Below are positions 9,082-17,899 of a stretch of DNA of 64,000 bases, piece by piece. The translations under genes were made by a program, and so were the position numbers. Within the stretch, counting starts at the first letter, position 1. Every line of letters starts with the position of its first letter. Source of the DNA: Pararhodospirillum oryzae (GTDB taxonomy: Bacteria > Pseudomonadota > Alphaproteobacteria > Rhodospirillales > Rhodospirillaceae); the NCBI RefSeq assembly GCF_007992075.1, contig NZ_BJZO01000002.1, positions 26,222-90,221 on the forward strand, read 5' to 3'. The notes below the pieces were generated by a model. That model was not told the DNA's origin and did no database searches. It saw only the letters and a program-made list of their open reading frames with translations.

Positions 9082-9125
9082 GTTTGCCAGGGAAAAGGGG
9101 GGCGGCTTTTCGGATAAGTCGAGCG
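9080..9125 (+). repeat. Degenerate copy of repeat family A
   Basis: GAGTTTGCCAGGGAAAAG followed by GGCGGCTTTTCGG is a decayed version of the palindromic core found at 12207, 26166, 33360 and 55193. It directly abuts the family B repeat. Confidence 0.5.
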
Positions 9126-9255
9126 TAAAAACAAATGGTTGGGGCATCGTGCCTGGATCCGGTTCAGCGCGCGATACCCCAAGCCGTCCCCGGCGGGTCC
9201 CTGGTCGAGAGGGCGGGTCTCGTGCGCTCGCCGGGCCGCCCCTCCCTTTTTCATG

Positions 9256-10356
9256 TCAAGCAGAAGGCGACGGTCTGGAGGCCTCGGTCTCCAGGCGGCG
9301 GGCGGGGAGGGCCGCCGATCCCGCCTCGTCCCCGGGGCGTGTCTTGCCCCGGCGCAGATCGCGCGGAGAGACGCCGAACCAGCGCCGGCAGGCGCGGGTG
9401 AAGCAGGCGGGATCCGCGTAGCCCAGCATCAGGGCCACCTCGGTGATCGGGGTGGAGGTGTGGCGGAGATAGCGTTCGGCCAGGGTGCGGCGCTCGCCGT
9501 CCTTGATGGCCCGGAAGCCGGCGTTTTCGCGTTGCAGGGCTCGCTGCATCGAGCGGGCCGACAAGCCGGCGGCCTTGGCCGCTTCGCCGACCCTGACGAT
9601 TCCCTCGGTGCTGGGCAGGTGGTTGCGGACGATGGCGCGGACCTGATCGCTCAGCGAGCGGCGGTTGCTGTGATGGCGCCGCATCAAGCTGACGTGGTGG
9701 AGGAAGAACGAAGCCATCCGCTCGTCGGTCTGCGGGTTGCGCAGGCCGAGATCCTGGCGGCGCAGCAGCAGGACATTCATCGGCTGGTCGAAATAGAGCG
9801 GGGCGCCGAACATCGCGGTGTGGGCCTGGGTGGCGGCGGGGGTGGGGTGCTCGAAATGCACTTCCTCCGGCACCCAGGCCGGGCCGGCGATGGCGCGGAT
9901 CAGCTGGCAGGTGACTGCCATGGTGTACTCCGCCTCCTGGCGCCGGTTGCGGACCCGCTCGTCCTCGATTCGATAGCGGAACACCGCGGCCTCGCCCGCC
10001 GGCACCAGTTCGCAGGTGGTCCGCTCCTGAAGCACCCCGACATGCAAGGCCAGCCCGTGCAGGGCGCGGCCGAGATCGGGCGAGCTGGCAAACAACAATC
10101 CGACCGGGCCGAGATTGAACGGGCTGGCCCCGCGAGCCAGGCTCAGCCCGAAATCCGGGGCTTCCGCCACCTCTGCCGCTTCTTCCAGGAGCTCGACGTA
10201 CTTGCGTAGCGGCACCTCGCCATAGGGGTTCATCAGCCATTCCGGCGGGATGTCGTGGCGCCGCAACAGCGGCGACGGGTCGATCTGGCGCGCCTTCAGT
10301 CCGTCGATGACATGGTGCATCAGGGAGGAAAGTACCATCGGTTCGGCCGTGGCCAT
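9256..10356 (-). CDS. AraC-family transcriptional regulator
   Basis: A 366-residue regulator with an N-terminal ligand-binding domain of the Arabinose_bd type (about residues 20-200) and a C-terminal AraC DNA-binding domain. VGEAAKAAGLSARSMQRALQ is the first helix-turn-helix and ITEVALMLGYADPACFTRAC is the conserved second one. Members of this subgroup control catabolism of amino acids and amines, which fits its position between the oxidase-cupin pair and the divergent permease. The ATG at 10356 has GGAG seven bases upstream. ATG 10383 and 10464 are in frame but lack a ribosome site. Confidence 0.85.
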   Translation of the reverse strand: MATAEPMVLSSLMHHVIDGLKARQIDPSPLLRRHDIPPEWLMNPYGEVPLRKYVELLEEAAEVAEAPDFGLSLARGASPFNLGPVGLLFASSPDLGRALHGLALHVGVLQERTTCELVPAGEAAVFRYRIEDERVRNRRQEAEYTMAVTCQLIRAIAGPAWVPEEVHFEHPTPAATQAHTAMFGAPLYFDQPMNVLLLRRQDLGLRNPQTDERMASFFLHHVSLMRRHHSNRRSLSDQVRAIVRNHLPSTEGIVRVGEAAKAAGLSARSMQRALQRENAGFRAIKDGERRTLAERYLRHTSTPITEVALMLGYADPACFTRACRRWFGVSPRDLRRGKTRPGDEAGSAALPARRLETEASRPSPSA

Positions 10357-10597
10357 GGTCGTCTCCGCCTCGGCGCCGGACATCAAGTCTATGGCGCCAT
10401 AAGTCAAGTTCCTGACGTCATCCTCCCATAGGGTCGGGCTTGTGTGAAGAAAAAATAAGCACATTTGCGTCGTGCCTAATTAGTGTGCATACCCTGCCGG
10501 GGGGGCTGGCTCCCGCCGTGCCGTCCGAAAGCACGGACCCGATGCAGGTGCCATTCCGGCCCGCGAGCCGGTCCGACGTTTGCAAGGTTGACGTGAC

Positions 10598-12067
10598 ATG
10601 AACAATTCCAGCCCCGTCGTGGCGATTTCGTCCCCCCTCCCGCCGGTCCATGAACTCCGGCGCGGCGCGCTTGGCGTCGCCGCGATCACCTTCTTTGTCG
10701 TTTCCGCCGCCGCGCCCCTGACCGCGGTTGCCGGAGGAGCGCCGATCGCAATGCTTTTGGGCAATGGTCCAGGGCTGGCGGGGGCCTATGCCCTGGTGAC
10801 CCTGGCGGTCCTGCTGTTTAGCGTCGGCTACACCGCGATGGCCCGAAACATCTCCAATTCCGGCGGGTTCTACGCCTTCACCGTGCAGGGCTGCGGCGGG
10901 ATTGCCGGCGGCGCGGCGGCCCTGCTCGCGCTGCTGGCCTACAATGCGATGCAGATCGGCATCTACGGCCTGTTCGGGGCCGCCACCTCGGCCTGGCTGC
11001 TGGCCGATTTCCAACTAACGGTGCCATGGTGGGTTTGTACCCTGGGGGCGGTGGGGGTGATCGCCGGGCTGGGCTACCGCAACGTGGATCTGTCGGCGCG
11101 GGTGCTCGGCTTGCTGGTGGCGGCCGAGTTTCTGGTGGTGCTGGTGCTTGATGTCGCGATCCTGCGCCATGGCGGCGATGGCGGAATCAGCCTCGTCCCG
11201 TTTGCTCCGGCCCGCCTGACCGATGGCAGCCTGTCGATCGCGCTGCTGTTTTGTTTCGCAAGTTTCGTTGGCTTCGAGGCGTCAAGCATCTACAGCGAGG
11301 AAGCCAGCAATCCCCGGCGCACCATCCCGCGCGCCACCTATCTGTCGGTGATTCTGATCGGGGCGTTTTATACCTTCACCACGTGGTGCATGGCGCTTGG
11401 CGCCGGTCCCGACAAGGTCACGGCCCTGCTGGCCGGGCTTGCCGACCCCAACACCTTCCTGTTCTCGCTGTCGGATCGCTATGTCGGTGGCGGCCTCAGC
11501 GGGGCCATGCGGATTTTATTCGTCACCAGCTTGTTCGCGGCCCTGCTGGCCTTTCACAACGCGGTGGCCCGCTACTTTTTCGCCCTTGGCCGGGAAAGGC
11601 TGCTGCCGCTCTGCCTGGGGCGGACCCATGACGACCACCAAAGCCCCCATTTTGGCTCGGCGGTGCAAAGCGTGCTGGCCCTGGTGATGGTCGTTTTGTT
11701 CGCTCTTGCCGGTCTTGATCCGGTTCTGGCGATGTTCTCCTGGCTGACCAACCTTGGTGCCCTGGCGGTAATGGCGCTCATGGCCCTGACGTCGCTCTCC
11801 GTGGTGCTGTTTTTCCGCCGCAACCCCCGGCTTGAAACGGGCTGGCTGCGCATCCAGCTGGTGCCGGCGCTGGCCGGGGTCATTCTGGTGGTGATGACCG
11901 GGTTGGCCGTGGTCAACTTCGGCCTGTTGACCGGCGCCTCCTCGGCCCTGGCCCTGGCCCTGCCGGCCAGCCTGCTGGTGGCCGCCGGCGTTGGCGCGGT
12001 GATGGCCGCGCGGCTGCGTCGGGTTGCCCCCGCGTTCTACGCCGAGCTCGGATCCCATCGGGACTGA
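10598..12067 (+). CDS. APC-superfamily amino acid/polyamine permease
   Basis: A 489-residue inner-membrane protein with about 12 hydrophobic segments, typical of APC permeases. The N-terminal signature GALGVAAITFFVVSAAAPLTAV and the later FVGFEASSIYSEEASNPRRTIPRA motif (about residues 220-240) belong to the APC/YfnA-PuuP-like group. It probably imports the amine or amino acid oxidised by the PuuB-like enzyme. It is divergent from the AraC gene, and the 240-base gap between them is the likely regulatory region. The C-terminus is cytoplasmic and short. Confidence 0.85.
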   Translation: MNNSSPVVAISSPLPPVHELRRGALGVAAITFFVVSAAAPLTAVAGGAPIAMLLGNGPGLAGAYALVTLAVLLFSVGYTAMARNISNSGGFYAFTVQGCGGIAGGAAALLALLAYNAMQIGIYGLFGAATSAWLLADFQLTVPWWVCTLGAVGVIAGLGYRNVDLSARVLGLLVAAEFLVVLVLDVAILRHGGDGGISLVPFAPARLTDGSLSIALLFCFASFVGFEASSIYSEEASNPRRTIPRATYLSVILIGAFYTFTTWCMALGAGPDKVTALLAGLADPNTFLFSLSDRYVGGGLSGAMRILFVTSLFAALLAFHNAVARYFFALGRERLLPLCLGRTHDDHQSPHFGSAVQSVLALVMVVLFALAGLDPVLAMFSWLTNLGALAVMALMALTSLSVVLFFRRNPRLETGWLRIQLVPALAGVILVVMTGLAVVNFGLLTGASSALALALPASLLVAAGVGAVMAARLRRVAPAFYAELGSHRD

Positions 12068-12206
12068 CATCGCGACAGCAATGAGACCTCATGGCGACGG
12101 CCCCGGCTCAACCGCGCCGGGGCCGCTCGCGTTTTCATCGGGTCGGGCGCCATGGCCACGCCCCCCGTCCGAGCCCAGCGTGCCGTGGGCGGGCGACCCG
12201 GAGGGA

Positions 12207-12307
12207 GAGTTTGTCAGGGAAAAGTGGACATCGCTTTTTCCGAAAAGACAAACTCAAACAAATGGATACAGTGTCTGCCCGCTTCTGTCTGAAGCTGACG
12301 GACCCTA
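12207..12307 (-). repeat. Composite palindromic repeat, family A, copy 1
   Basis: Read on the minus strand, it begins at the phoH TAG stop and runs through two imperfect hairpins. The first is built on GTCCGTCAGCTTC/GAAGCGGGC, the second on GAGTTTGTC...GGAAAAAGCG/CACTTTTCCCTGACAAACTC. Near-identical copies lie at 26166-26268, 33360-33459 and 55193-55292. Here it lies between convergent genes and may also stop transcription. Confidence 0.82.
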
Positions 12308-13048
12308 CAGGAGTTGCAGCATGCAGGCCACCAGGGGGTGGCGGACCACGTCGTGCTCGCTCAGGCGGACAATGCCGATTTCGTCGATCACCTCCAGGCG
12401 CGAGGCGGTTTCGGCCAGGCCGGAAAGGCCGGGCAGCAGGTCGGTCTGGTCGGGATCGCCGGTCAGCACCATGCGCGAATGCCAGCCCAGGCGGGTGAGC
12501 AGCATCTTGATCTGGCCATAGGTGCAGTTCTGGGCTTCGTCGATGACCACGAAGCTGTTGTTGAGGGTGCGCCCGCGCATGTAGGCAATGGGGGCGATTT
12601 CAATGGTGCCATCGGCGAGCAGGGCGCGCAGGCGCTTGCCGCCCAGGCGATCGGCAAGCGCATCGTAGAGCGGGCGCAAATAAGGCTGGAGCTTGTCTTC
12701 CAAGGTGCCGGGCAGGAAGCCCAGGCTTTCCCCGGCCTCGACGGCGGGGCGCGAGAGGACCAGGCGGTCAACCACCCCGTCTTCCAGGGCTTCCACCGCC
12801 CGGGCGATGGCAAGGTAGGTCTTGCCGGTTCCCGCCGGTCCCAGGGCCAGGGTCAGGGGGTGGGTGGTCATGGCGTCGAGCAGGCGACGCTGGGCGTCGT
12901 TGTAGGGGCGAACCGTGCGGCGGTAGCTTTGCTCCCGGCGTTCTTCAAGAGGGTCCCAAGAGCCGCCAATGGTGTGGACGGCGGCCGGGGTGTCGGATCG
13001 GTCGGCTTCGGGGCGCGGGGAGGGAACGGCACGACAGCGCTTGCCCAT
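12305..13048 (-). CDS. PhoH-family ATPase (PhoH-like, short form)
   Basis: A 247-residue PhoH-family protein, thought to act as an RNA-linked ATPase/helicase in phosphate- or stress-related RNA metabolism. Walker A LALGPAGTGKTYLA is near residue 68, Walker B SFVVIDEAQNCTYGQIKMLL near 160, and the sensor MVLTGDPDQTDL near 190. It lacks the N-terminal extension of PhoL-like proteins. The ATG at 13048 has AGAGG at good distance; an upstream in-frame ATG at 13129 would start inside a terminator-like hairpin. Its TAG stop is the first base triplet of a family A repeat. Confidence 0.88.
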   Translation of the reverse strand: MGKRCRAVPSPRPEADRSDTPAAVHTIGGSWDPLEERREQSYRRTVRPYNDAQRRLLDAMTTHPLTLALGPAGTGKTYLAIARAVEALEDGVVDRLVLSRPAVEAGESLGFLPGTLEDKLQPYLRPLYDALADRLGGKRLRALLADGTIEIAPIAYMRGRTLNNSFVVIDEAQNCTYGQIKMLLTRLGWHSRMVLTGDPDQTDLLPGLSGLAETASRLEVIDEIGIVRLSEHDVVRHPLVACMLQLL

Positions 13049-13095
13049 GGCGGCCTCTTTGGATGGGAGTGGAGCGAAAGGGGGCAACCGGCGCG

Positions 13096-13123
13096 AAAAA
13101 AAACCTTCCCCCGGGGGGGAAGG
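13096..13123 (-). terminator. Rho-independent terminator upstream of phoH
   Basis: On the minus strand a nine-base-pair stem CCTTCCCCC/GGGGGAAGG with a two-base loop is followed by eight T residues. It points leftward and sits in front of phoH, so a transcript must begin to the right of it. It may be a leader attenuator or the end of a small RNA. Confidence 0.7.
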
Positions 13124-13499
13124 CGGCATCGGAAAGGGAAATGGGGGGCGGCATGTCCAGCGATGCCCGAGCCGGTGGCGTTTGCATGCGCACTGGCCCC
13201 TCTCCCTTGCGCGCGTTGCTCTCCGGGAGAGAACCTTACCAGAAACAGGTCCCTGATCACGCCATATTTATGCGACGCCTTTGTGAAGGGCACATCATAA
13301 TGGGTCCACAGTCCTCGATGGGCGTGGTTTGCTTGACTTATTCACTTTTTAGGATGCCTACTTATTGCCCCATTTCATCCATTATCTGCACGCCCCCTGT
13401 TCACTGTGCCCAACTCGCTGTAAATTAGATCGACATCGCATCCGTTTTCCAGCGGGAACGGGTTCGGTGTCGCGGCACTAGACAGAGGGAACCTGCGCC
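13124..13499. other. Intergenic region between phoH and glgX; possible small RNA or leader
   Basis: No protein gene is supportable in about 375 bases. The middle (13235-13430) is much AT-richer than the neighbourhood. A TTGACT at about 13335 on the plus strand could be part of a glgX promoter. On the minus strand the region ends in the terminator at 13096-13123, so it may encode an untranslated transcript. Confidence 0.4.
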
Positions 13500-15671
13500 A
13501 TGTCTCTAACCCGCCCCCGGGTATGGCCGGGCCGCCCCTATCCCCTTGGTGCGACCTGGGACGGGCGAGGGGTCAACTTCGCCTTGTTTTCAGAGAACGC
13601 CGAAAAGGTAGAGTTGTGCCTGTTCGAAGGCGACGGCGGCCGGGAAACGGCTCGGGTCGCCCTGCCCGAATACACGCATGAAATCTGGCACGGCTATCTG
13701 CCCGACGCGCGGCCGGGCCAACGCTACGGCTACCGCGTCCATGGTCCCTACGCGCCGGACCTGGGGCACCGCTTCAACGCCAATAAACTGGTGCTTGATC
13801 CGTATGCCAAGGCCTGGGGGGGGCAGCTGGAATGGACCGATGCCCATTTTGGCTACCGTCTGGGCGCGGCGGCCGAGGATCTGACTTTTGACACGCGCGA
13901 CAACGCTCCCTACATGCCCAAGTGCGTGGTGATGGACACGGCCTTCACCTGGGGGGAGGAGCGTAAACCCCGTGTGCCCTGGCACGAGATGATTTTGTAC
14001 GAACTGCACGTCAAGGGCTATACCATCCGCCATCCCGACGTGCCCCGACCCCATCGCGGCACCTTCGCCGGCATGGCCGACCAGGCCGTGGTCGGCTACC
14101 TGAAAAGCCTGGGAATCACCTCGATCGAGCTGCTGCCGGTGCATGCCTTCGTCCACGATCGCCACCTGGTGCGCAAGGGACTGAGTAATTATTGGGGTTA
14201 CAACAGTCTTGGGTTCTTCGCGCCCCATTCCGAATACCTGTCCAGTGGCAAGCTGGGCGAATTCAAGACATTCGTTCAGGTCATGCATGATGCGGGTATT
14301 GAGGTGATCCTGGACGTGGTTTACAACCACACCGCCGAAGGCAATCATCTGGGCCCCACCTTGAGCTTCAAGGGCATCGACAACGCCAGTTATTACCGCC
14401 TGGTTCCCGGGCGCGAGCGCTATTATCAAGACAGCACCGGGTGCGGCAACACCTTGAACATGCGCCATCCCCGGGTCTTGCAACTGGTCATGGATTCGCT
14501 GCGCTACTGGGTCGAGGATATGCGCGTGGATGGGTTCCGGTTCGATCTGGCGACAACACTGGCGCGCGACAAAGGAGCCTTCGATCCCCATGCGGGCTTC
14601 ATCGAAGCCGTGCGCCAGGATCCGGTGCTCTCCACCGTCAAGCTGATTGCCGAGCCCTGGGACGTGGGCGACGGCGGTTATCGCCTGGGGGGATTCCCGC
14701 CCGGGTTCGCCGAATGGAACGATCGGTATCGAGATACCGTGCGGCGTTTCTGGAAGGGTGATCGCGGTCAGGTGGCCGAGCTGGCAACGCGCCTGACCGG
14801 CTCGTCGGACCTGTTCGACAAACGCGGCCGCTGCCCGTGGGCCAGCATCAACTTCGTGACCGCCCACGACGGGTTTACCCTGGCCGACCTGGTGACCTAC
14901 AACCACAAGCACAACCAGGCCAACGGCGAGGACGGCCGCGACGGCACCGACAACAACCATTCCTGGAATCACGGCGAGGAAGGCCCCTCGGTCGATCCCG
15001 AGATCCAGGAACTGCGCTTGCGGCAGATGCGTAATTTCCTGGCGACCTTGCTGCTTTCGCAAGGGGTGCCCATGTTGGTCGCGGGCGACGAATTCGGACG
15101 CTCGCAAAAGGGCAACAATAATCCCTATTGCCAGGACAATGAAATTTCGTGGATCAACTGGGGGGCCCTGGGACCCAAGGGTCGCCAGATGATCCGGCTG
15201 GTTCGGTGGCTGGTGCGCCTGCGCAAGCATCACCGGGTTTTCCATCGCAACCGCTTTTTCCACGGGGTGACCTTGCGCGGGACGGACATCAAGGATCTGA
15301 CCTGGCTTGATGCCCAGGGCCGCGAGCGCTTGAAGCCCGAGCACTGGGCCGATCCCGAGGACCGTTTCCTGGCCTTTCTCATCCGGGGCGAGGCGGGCGA
15401 CTATTTCGTGACCGAGATGGGCCAGCCCGAGCCCGACTACAGTTTCCTGGTCGCGTTCAACGCCCATCCGCGCGCGGTGGACATGATCTTGCCGCCGCTG
15501 GGATCGGGCACGTCCTGGTCCTTGTTGCTCGATACGGCGCGTCCGGGGGTTGAGCGCATCGCGGCCCCCCTGGATGGGCACGCCTACGCGGTGGAAGCAA
15601 GGTCCCTTGCCATTTTCCGCCGGGATCCGGGTCCCCACCACGGGGATGACGAAAACAGGCCCTGGGGCTAA
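13500..15671 (+). CDS. glgX: Glycogen debranching enzyme GlgX (isoamylase type)
   Basis: A 723-residue GH13 enzyme that hydrolyses alpha-1,6 branches of glycogen limit dextrins. The N-terminal CBM48 domain covers about residues 10-110 (GATWDGRGVNFALFSENAEKV). The catalytic barrel shows DVVYNHTAEGN, the nucleophile motif VDGFRFDLATTLARD, the acid/base IAEPWDVGDGGYRLGGFP, and FVTAHDGFTLADLVTYNHKHN with the third catalytic Asp. Length is typical of GlgX/TreX. It is followed 23 bases later by malQ and then mscS on the same strand, giving a maltodextrin-use operon. Confidence 0.95.
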   Translation: MSLTRPRVWPGRPYPLGATWDGRGVNFALFSENAEKVELCLFEGDGGRETARVALPEYTHEIWHGYLPDARPGQRYGYRVHGPYAPDLGHRFNANKLVLDPYAKAWGGQLEWTDAHFGYRLGAAAEDLTFDTRDNAPYMPKCVVMDTAFTWGEERKPRVPWHEMILYELHVKGYTIRHPDVPRPHRGTFAGMADQAVVGYLKSLGITSIELLPVHAFVHDRHLVRKGLSNYWGYNSLGFFAPHSEYLSSGKLGEFKTFVQVMHDAGIEVILDVVYNHTAEGNHLGPTLSFKGIDNASYYRLVPGRERYYQDSTGCGNTLNMRHPRVLQLVMDSLRYWVEDMRVDGFRFDLATTLARDKGAFDPHAGFIEAVRQDPVLSTVKLIAEPWDVGDGGYRLGGFPPGFAEWNDRYRDTVRRFWKGDRGQVAELATRLTGSSDLFDKRGRCPWASINFVTAHDGFTLADLVTYNHKHNQANGEDGRDGTDNNHSWNHGEEGPSVDPEIQELRLRQMRNFLATLLLSQGVPMLVAGDEFGRSQKGNNNPYCQDNEISWINWGALGPKGRQMIRLVRWLVRLRKHHRVFHRNRFFHGVTLRGTDIKDLTWLDAQGRERLKPEHWADPEDRFLAFLIRGEAGDYFVTEMGQPEPDYSFLVAFNAHPRAVDMILPPLGSGTSWSLLLDTARPGVERIAAPLDGHAYAVEARSLAIFRRDPGPHHGDDENRPWG

Positions 15672-15694
15672 TTCATACGGGAAAGACGACGCTG

Positions 15695-17899
15695 ATGTCT
15701 GACGACTCCTCGGGCGCTTTGCGCCGTCTGGCCGAGCGGGCCGGCCTGCTGGACCGCTATTATGATGCGTTGGGGGCGTACATCGAGGTGCCCGACCGCG
15801 CGCTGGTGGCGACCTTGGCCGCCCTGGGCTGGCCCTTGCACGACGCCACCGAGGCCGAACGGATTTTGTCCGATTGGAAAATCCCCGGCCCCGTGCCATT
15901 GCTACCACCGGTTGTTGTTCATCGCCGCGCCAGGATCGGCGAGTCCGAAGCCCCGCTTTCGGTTCCCGTGGCCTGGCCGCGTGGAGCAGGGCCGGGGCGC
16001 TGGACCGTGATCTGGGAGAACGGGTGCGACCTGCCCCCGGCCGAAGGGCTGTTCGACCCCACCACGCTGCCGATGGGCGAGGAGGGCGCGGACGGGGCCC
16101 GTCTTCTGCGACGCCTTGATCTCCCGATCGCAACACCTCCACTTGGATACCACAGGTTGCGGGTGGAAGGCTTTTCCGTTCCCCCCCACGAGATCACCCT
16201 GATCGTCGCGCCGGCGCGCTGCTGGCTGCCCAAGGCGGCCGACGGCGAGGATTCGTTGCGCCTTTGGGGGGTAACCTGTCAGGTTCACGGCCTGCGCGGG
16301 CGCGCCGACTGGGGCATGGGCGATTTCGGCACCCTTGCTGCCCTGACCCGACTGGTCGGGCGCCATGGCGGCGACGTGATCGGCATTAATCCGGTGCACG
16401 CCCTGTTCCCCACCCGTCCCTTGCACGCCAGCCCCTATTCGCCCAACTCAAGGCTGTTCTTGAATCCCCTTTACATCGCGATCAACGATCTGCCCGAGCT
16501 GGCGCATGATCCGGTCCTCGCGCCCGACGAAGGGGAACTCGCGGCCTTGCGCGCCGGCGATCTGATCGATAACGCCGCCGTGGGGCCCCGCAAGATGCGA
16601 GCCCTGGAAGAAGCGTTCTCGGTGTTCGAGCAGGTGCACCGGGCGTCCCGCTCGCCCCGGGCCGAGGCCTTCGCCCAGTTCGTGGCCGAGGGCGGCTTCT
16701 TGCTGGAACGCTTTGCCGTGTTCCAGGTCCTGGCCGAACTGTTCGCCTCACGGGGCTGTTCGTGGCGCGACTGGCCGGCGGAATACCAAGATCCGGCCTC
16801 GGGCGCGGTGGCGGCGATCACCGAATCCCACCGCCGTCGGGTTGACTTCCATTCGTGGTGTCAGTTCGAGGCGGACCGGCAGCTTGAGGCGGTGGCCGAG
16901 GCGGCCCGGCGCTCCGGGCAGCGCCTGGGGCTTTATCGCGACCTTGCCCTGGGCTCGGATCCCACGGGGGCCGATTCCTGGATGCTGGGCGATCTGCTGG
17001 TGGCGGGTCTTGCCGTGGGCGCGCCTCCCGATCCGTGGAACGCGGCCGGGCAGAACTGGGGCTTTTCGCCGTTCCACCCCGAACGGATGCGCGCCGCCGG
17101 CTACGAGCCCTTCGCGCGCATGATCCGGGCCAACATGCGCCACGCCGGGGTTTTGCGCATGGACCATGTCCTGGGCCTGATGCGCCTGTTTTGCATTCCC
17201 CGGGGCATGGAGGGGCGCGAGGGTGTGTATGTCCGCCAGCCGTTCGAGGATCTGCTGGCGGTGCTGGCCCTGGAAAGCCATCGCGCCCGCTGCCTTGTGA
17301 TCGGCGAGGACCTGGGCACGGTGCCCGACGGTTTCCGCGACCGCATGGTCGAGGCGGGCATCCTGTCGTGCCGCCTTTTCTATTTCGAGCGGCGCGAGGG
17401 CCGGGCCCTGGTTCCGCCCGCCGACTATCCAAGACTGGCCGCCGTCTCGGCGACCACGCATGATCTGCCCACCTTGCATGGCTTCTGGGCCGGGCGGGAC
17501 CTGGCCTGGAAGCACGACCTGGGTCTGTTCCCCACCCCCGGGATTCGTGACATGGAAAGCATGGAGCGGCACAACGACCGCCCCTTGATTCGCGATACCC
17601 TGGCCGCGGCCGGGTGCCCGCTCGCCCCCAGCGAGGGGTTCGAACCGCCGGCCAACCTGGTGCCGGCCGTGTCGGAGTGGCTCGCGCGCACCCCGAGCCT
17701 GCTGGTCACCGTCCAGATGGAGGATATCCTGGAAGAACGTGAGCAAGCCAACCTGCCCGGAACCATCGATCAGCATCCCAACTGGCGCCGCCGGCTCGGG
17801 CTCTGCGTGGAGGATCTGGACAATGACGGCCGCCTGGAAGACATCGCCCGCCTGATGGCGGCAAACGGTCGGGGCACCCAGGGGAACGGCGCATCATGA
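15695..17899 (+). CDS. malQ: 4-alpha-glucanotransferase (amylomaltase)
   Basis: A 734-residue GH77 enzyme that transfers glucan chains between maltodextrins. Conserved elements are DFGTLAALTRLVGRHGGDVIGINPVHAL (in two parts around residue 215), GVLRMDHVLGLMRLFCIPRG with the nucleophile Asp near 490, VIGEDLGTVPDGFRDRM with the acid/base Glu near 535, and TTHDLPTLHGFW near 590. The N-terminal extension of about 150 residues makes it the long bacterial form, as in E. coli MalQ. Its stop overlaps the start of the MscS-type gene (ATGA). Confidence 0.94.
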   Translation: MSDDSSGALRRLAERAGLLDRYYDALGAYIEVPDRALVATLAALGWPLHDATEAERILSDWKIPGPVPLLPPVVVHRRARIGESEAPLSVPVAWPRGAGPGRWTVIWENGCDLPPAEGLFDPTTLPMGEEGADGARLLRRLDLPIATPPLGYHRLRVEGFSVPPHEITLIVAPARCWLPKAADGEDSLRLWGVTCQVHGLRGRADWGMGDFGTLAALTRLVGRHGGDVIGINPVHALFPTRPLHASPYSPNSRLFLNPLYIAINDLPELAHDPVLAPDEGELAALRAGDLIDNAAVGPRKMRALEEAFSVFEQVHRASRSPRAEAFAQFVAEGGFLLERFAVFQVLAELFASRGCSWRDWPAEYQDPASGAVAAITESHRRRVDFHSWCQFEADRQLEAVAEAARRSGQRLGLYRDLALGSDPTGADSWMLGDLLVAGLAVGAPPDPWNAAGQNWGFSPFHPERMRAAGYEPFARMIRANMRHAGVLRMDHVLGLMRLFCIPRGMEGREGVYVRQPFEDLLAVLALESHRARCLVIGEDLGTVPDGFRDRMVEAGILSCRLFYFERREGRALVPPADYPRLAAVSATTHDLPTLHGFWAGRDLAWKHDLGLFPTPGIRDMESMERHNDRPLIRDTLAAAGCPLAPSEGFEPPANLVPAVSEWLARTPSLLVTVQMEDILEEREQANLPGTIDQHPNWRRRLGLCVEDLDNDGRLEDIARLMAANGRGTQGNGAS

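Noticed and set aside
13590..16142. 850-codon open frame antisense to glgX
   Set aside because: Codon use, lack of a ribosome site and the absence of any domain mark it as a GC-rich antisense shadow. The same holds for long frames at 7189-8778 (minus), 16748-17776 (minus), 17770-19188 (minus), 45042-47501 (plus), 55147-57243 (plus) and 59800-61479 (plus).
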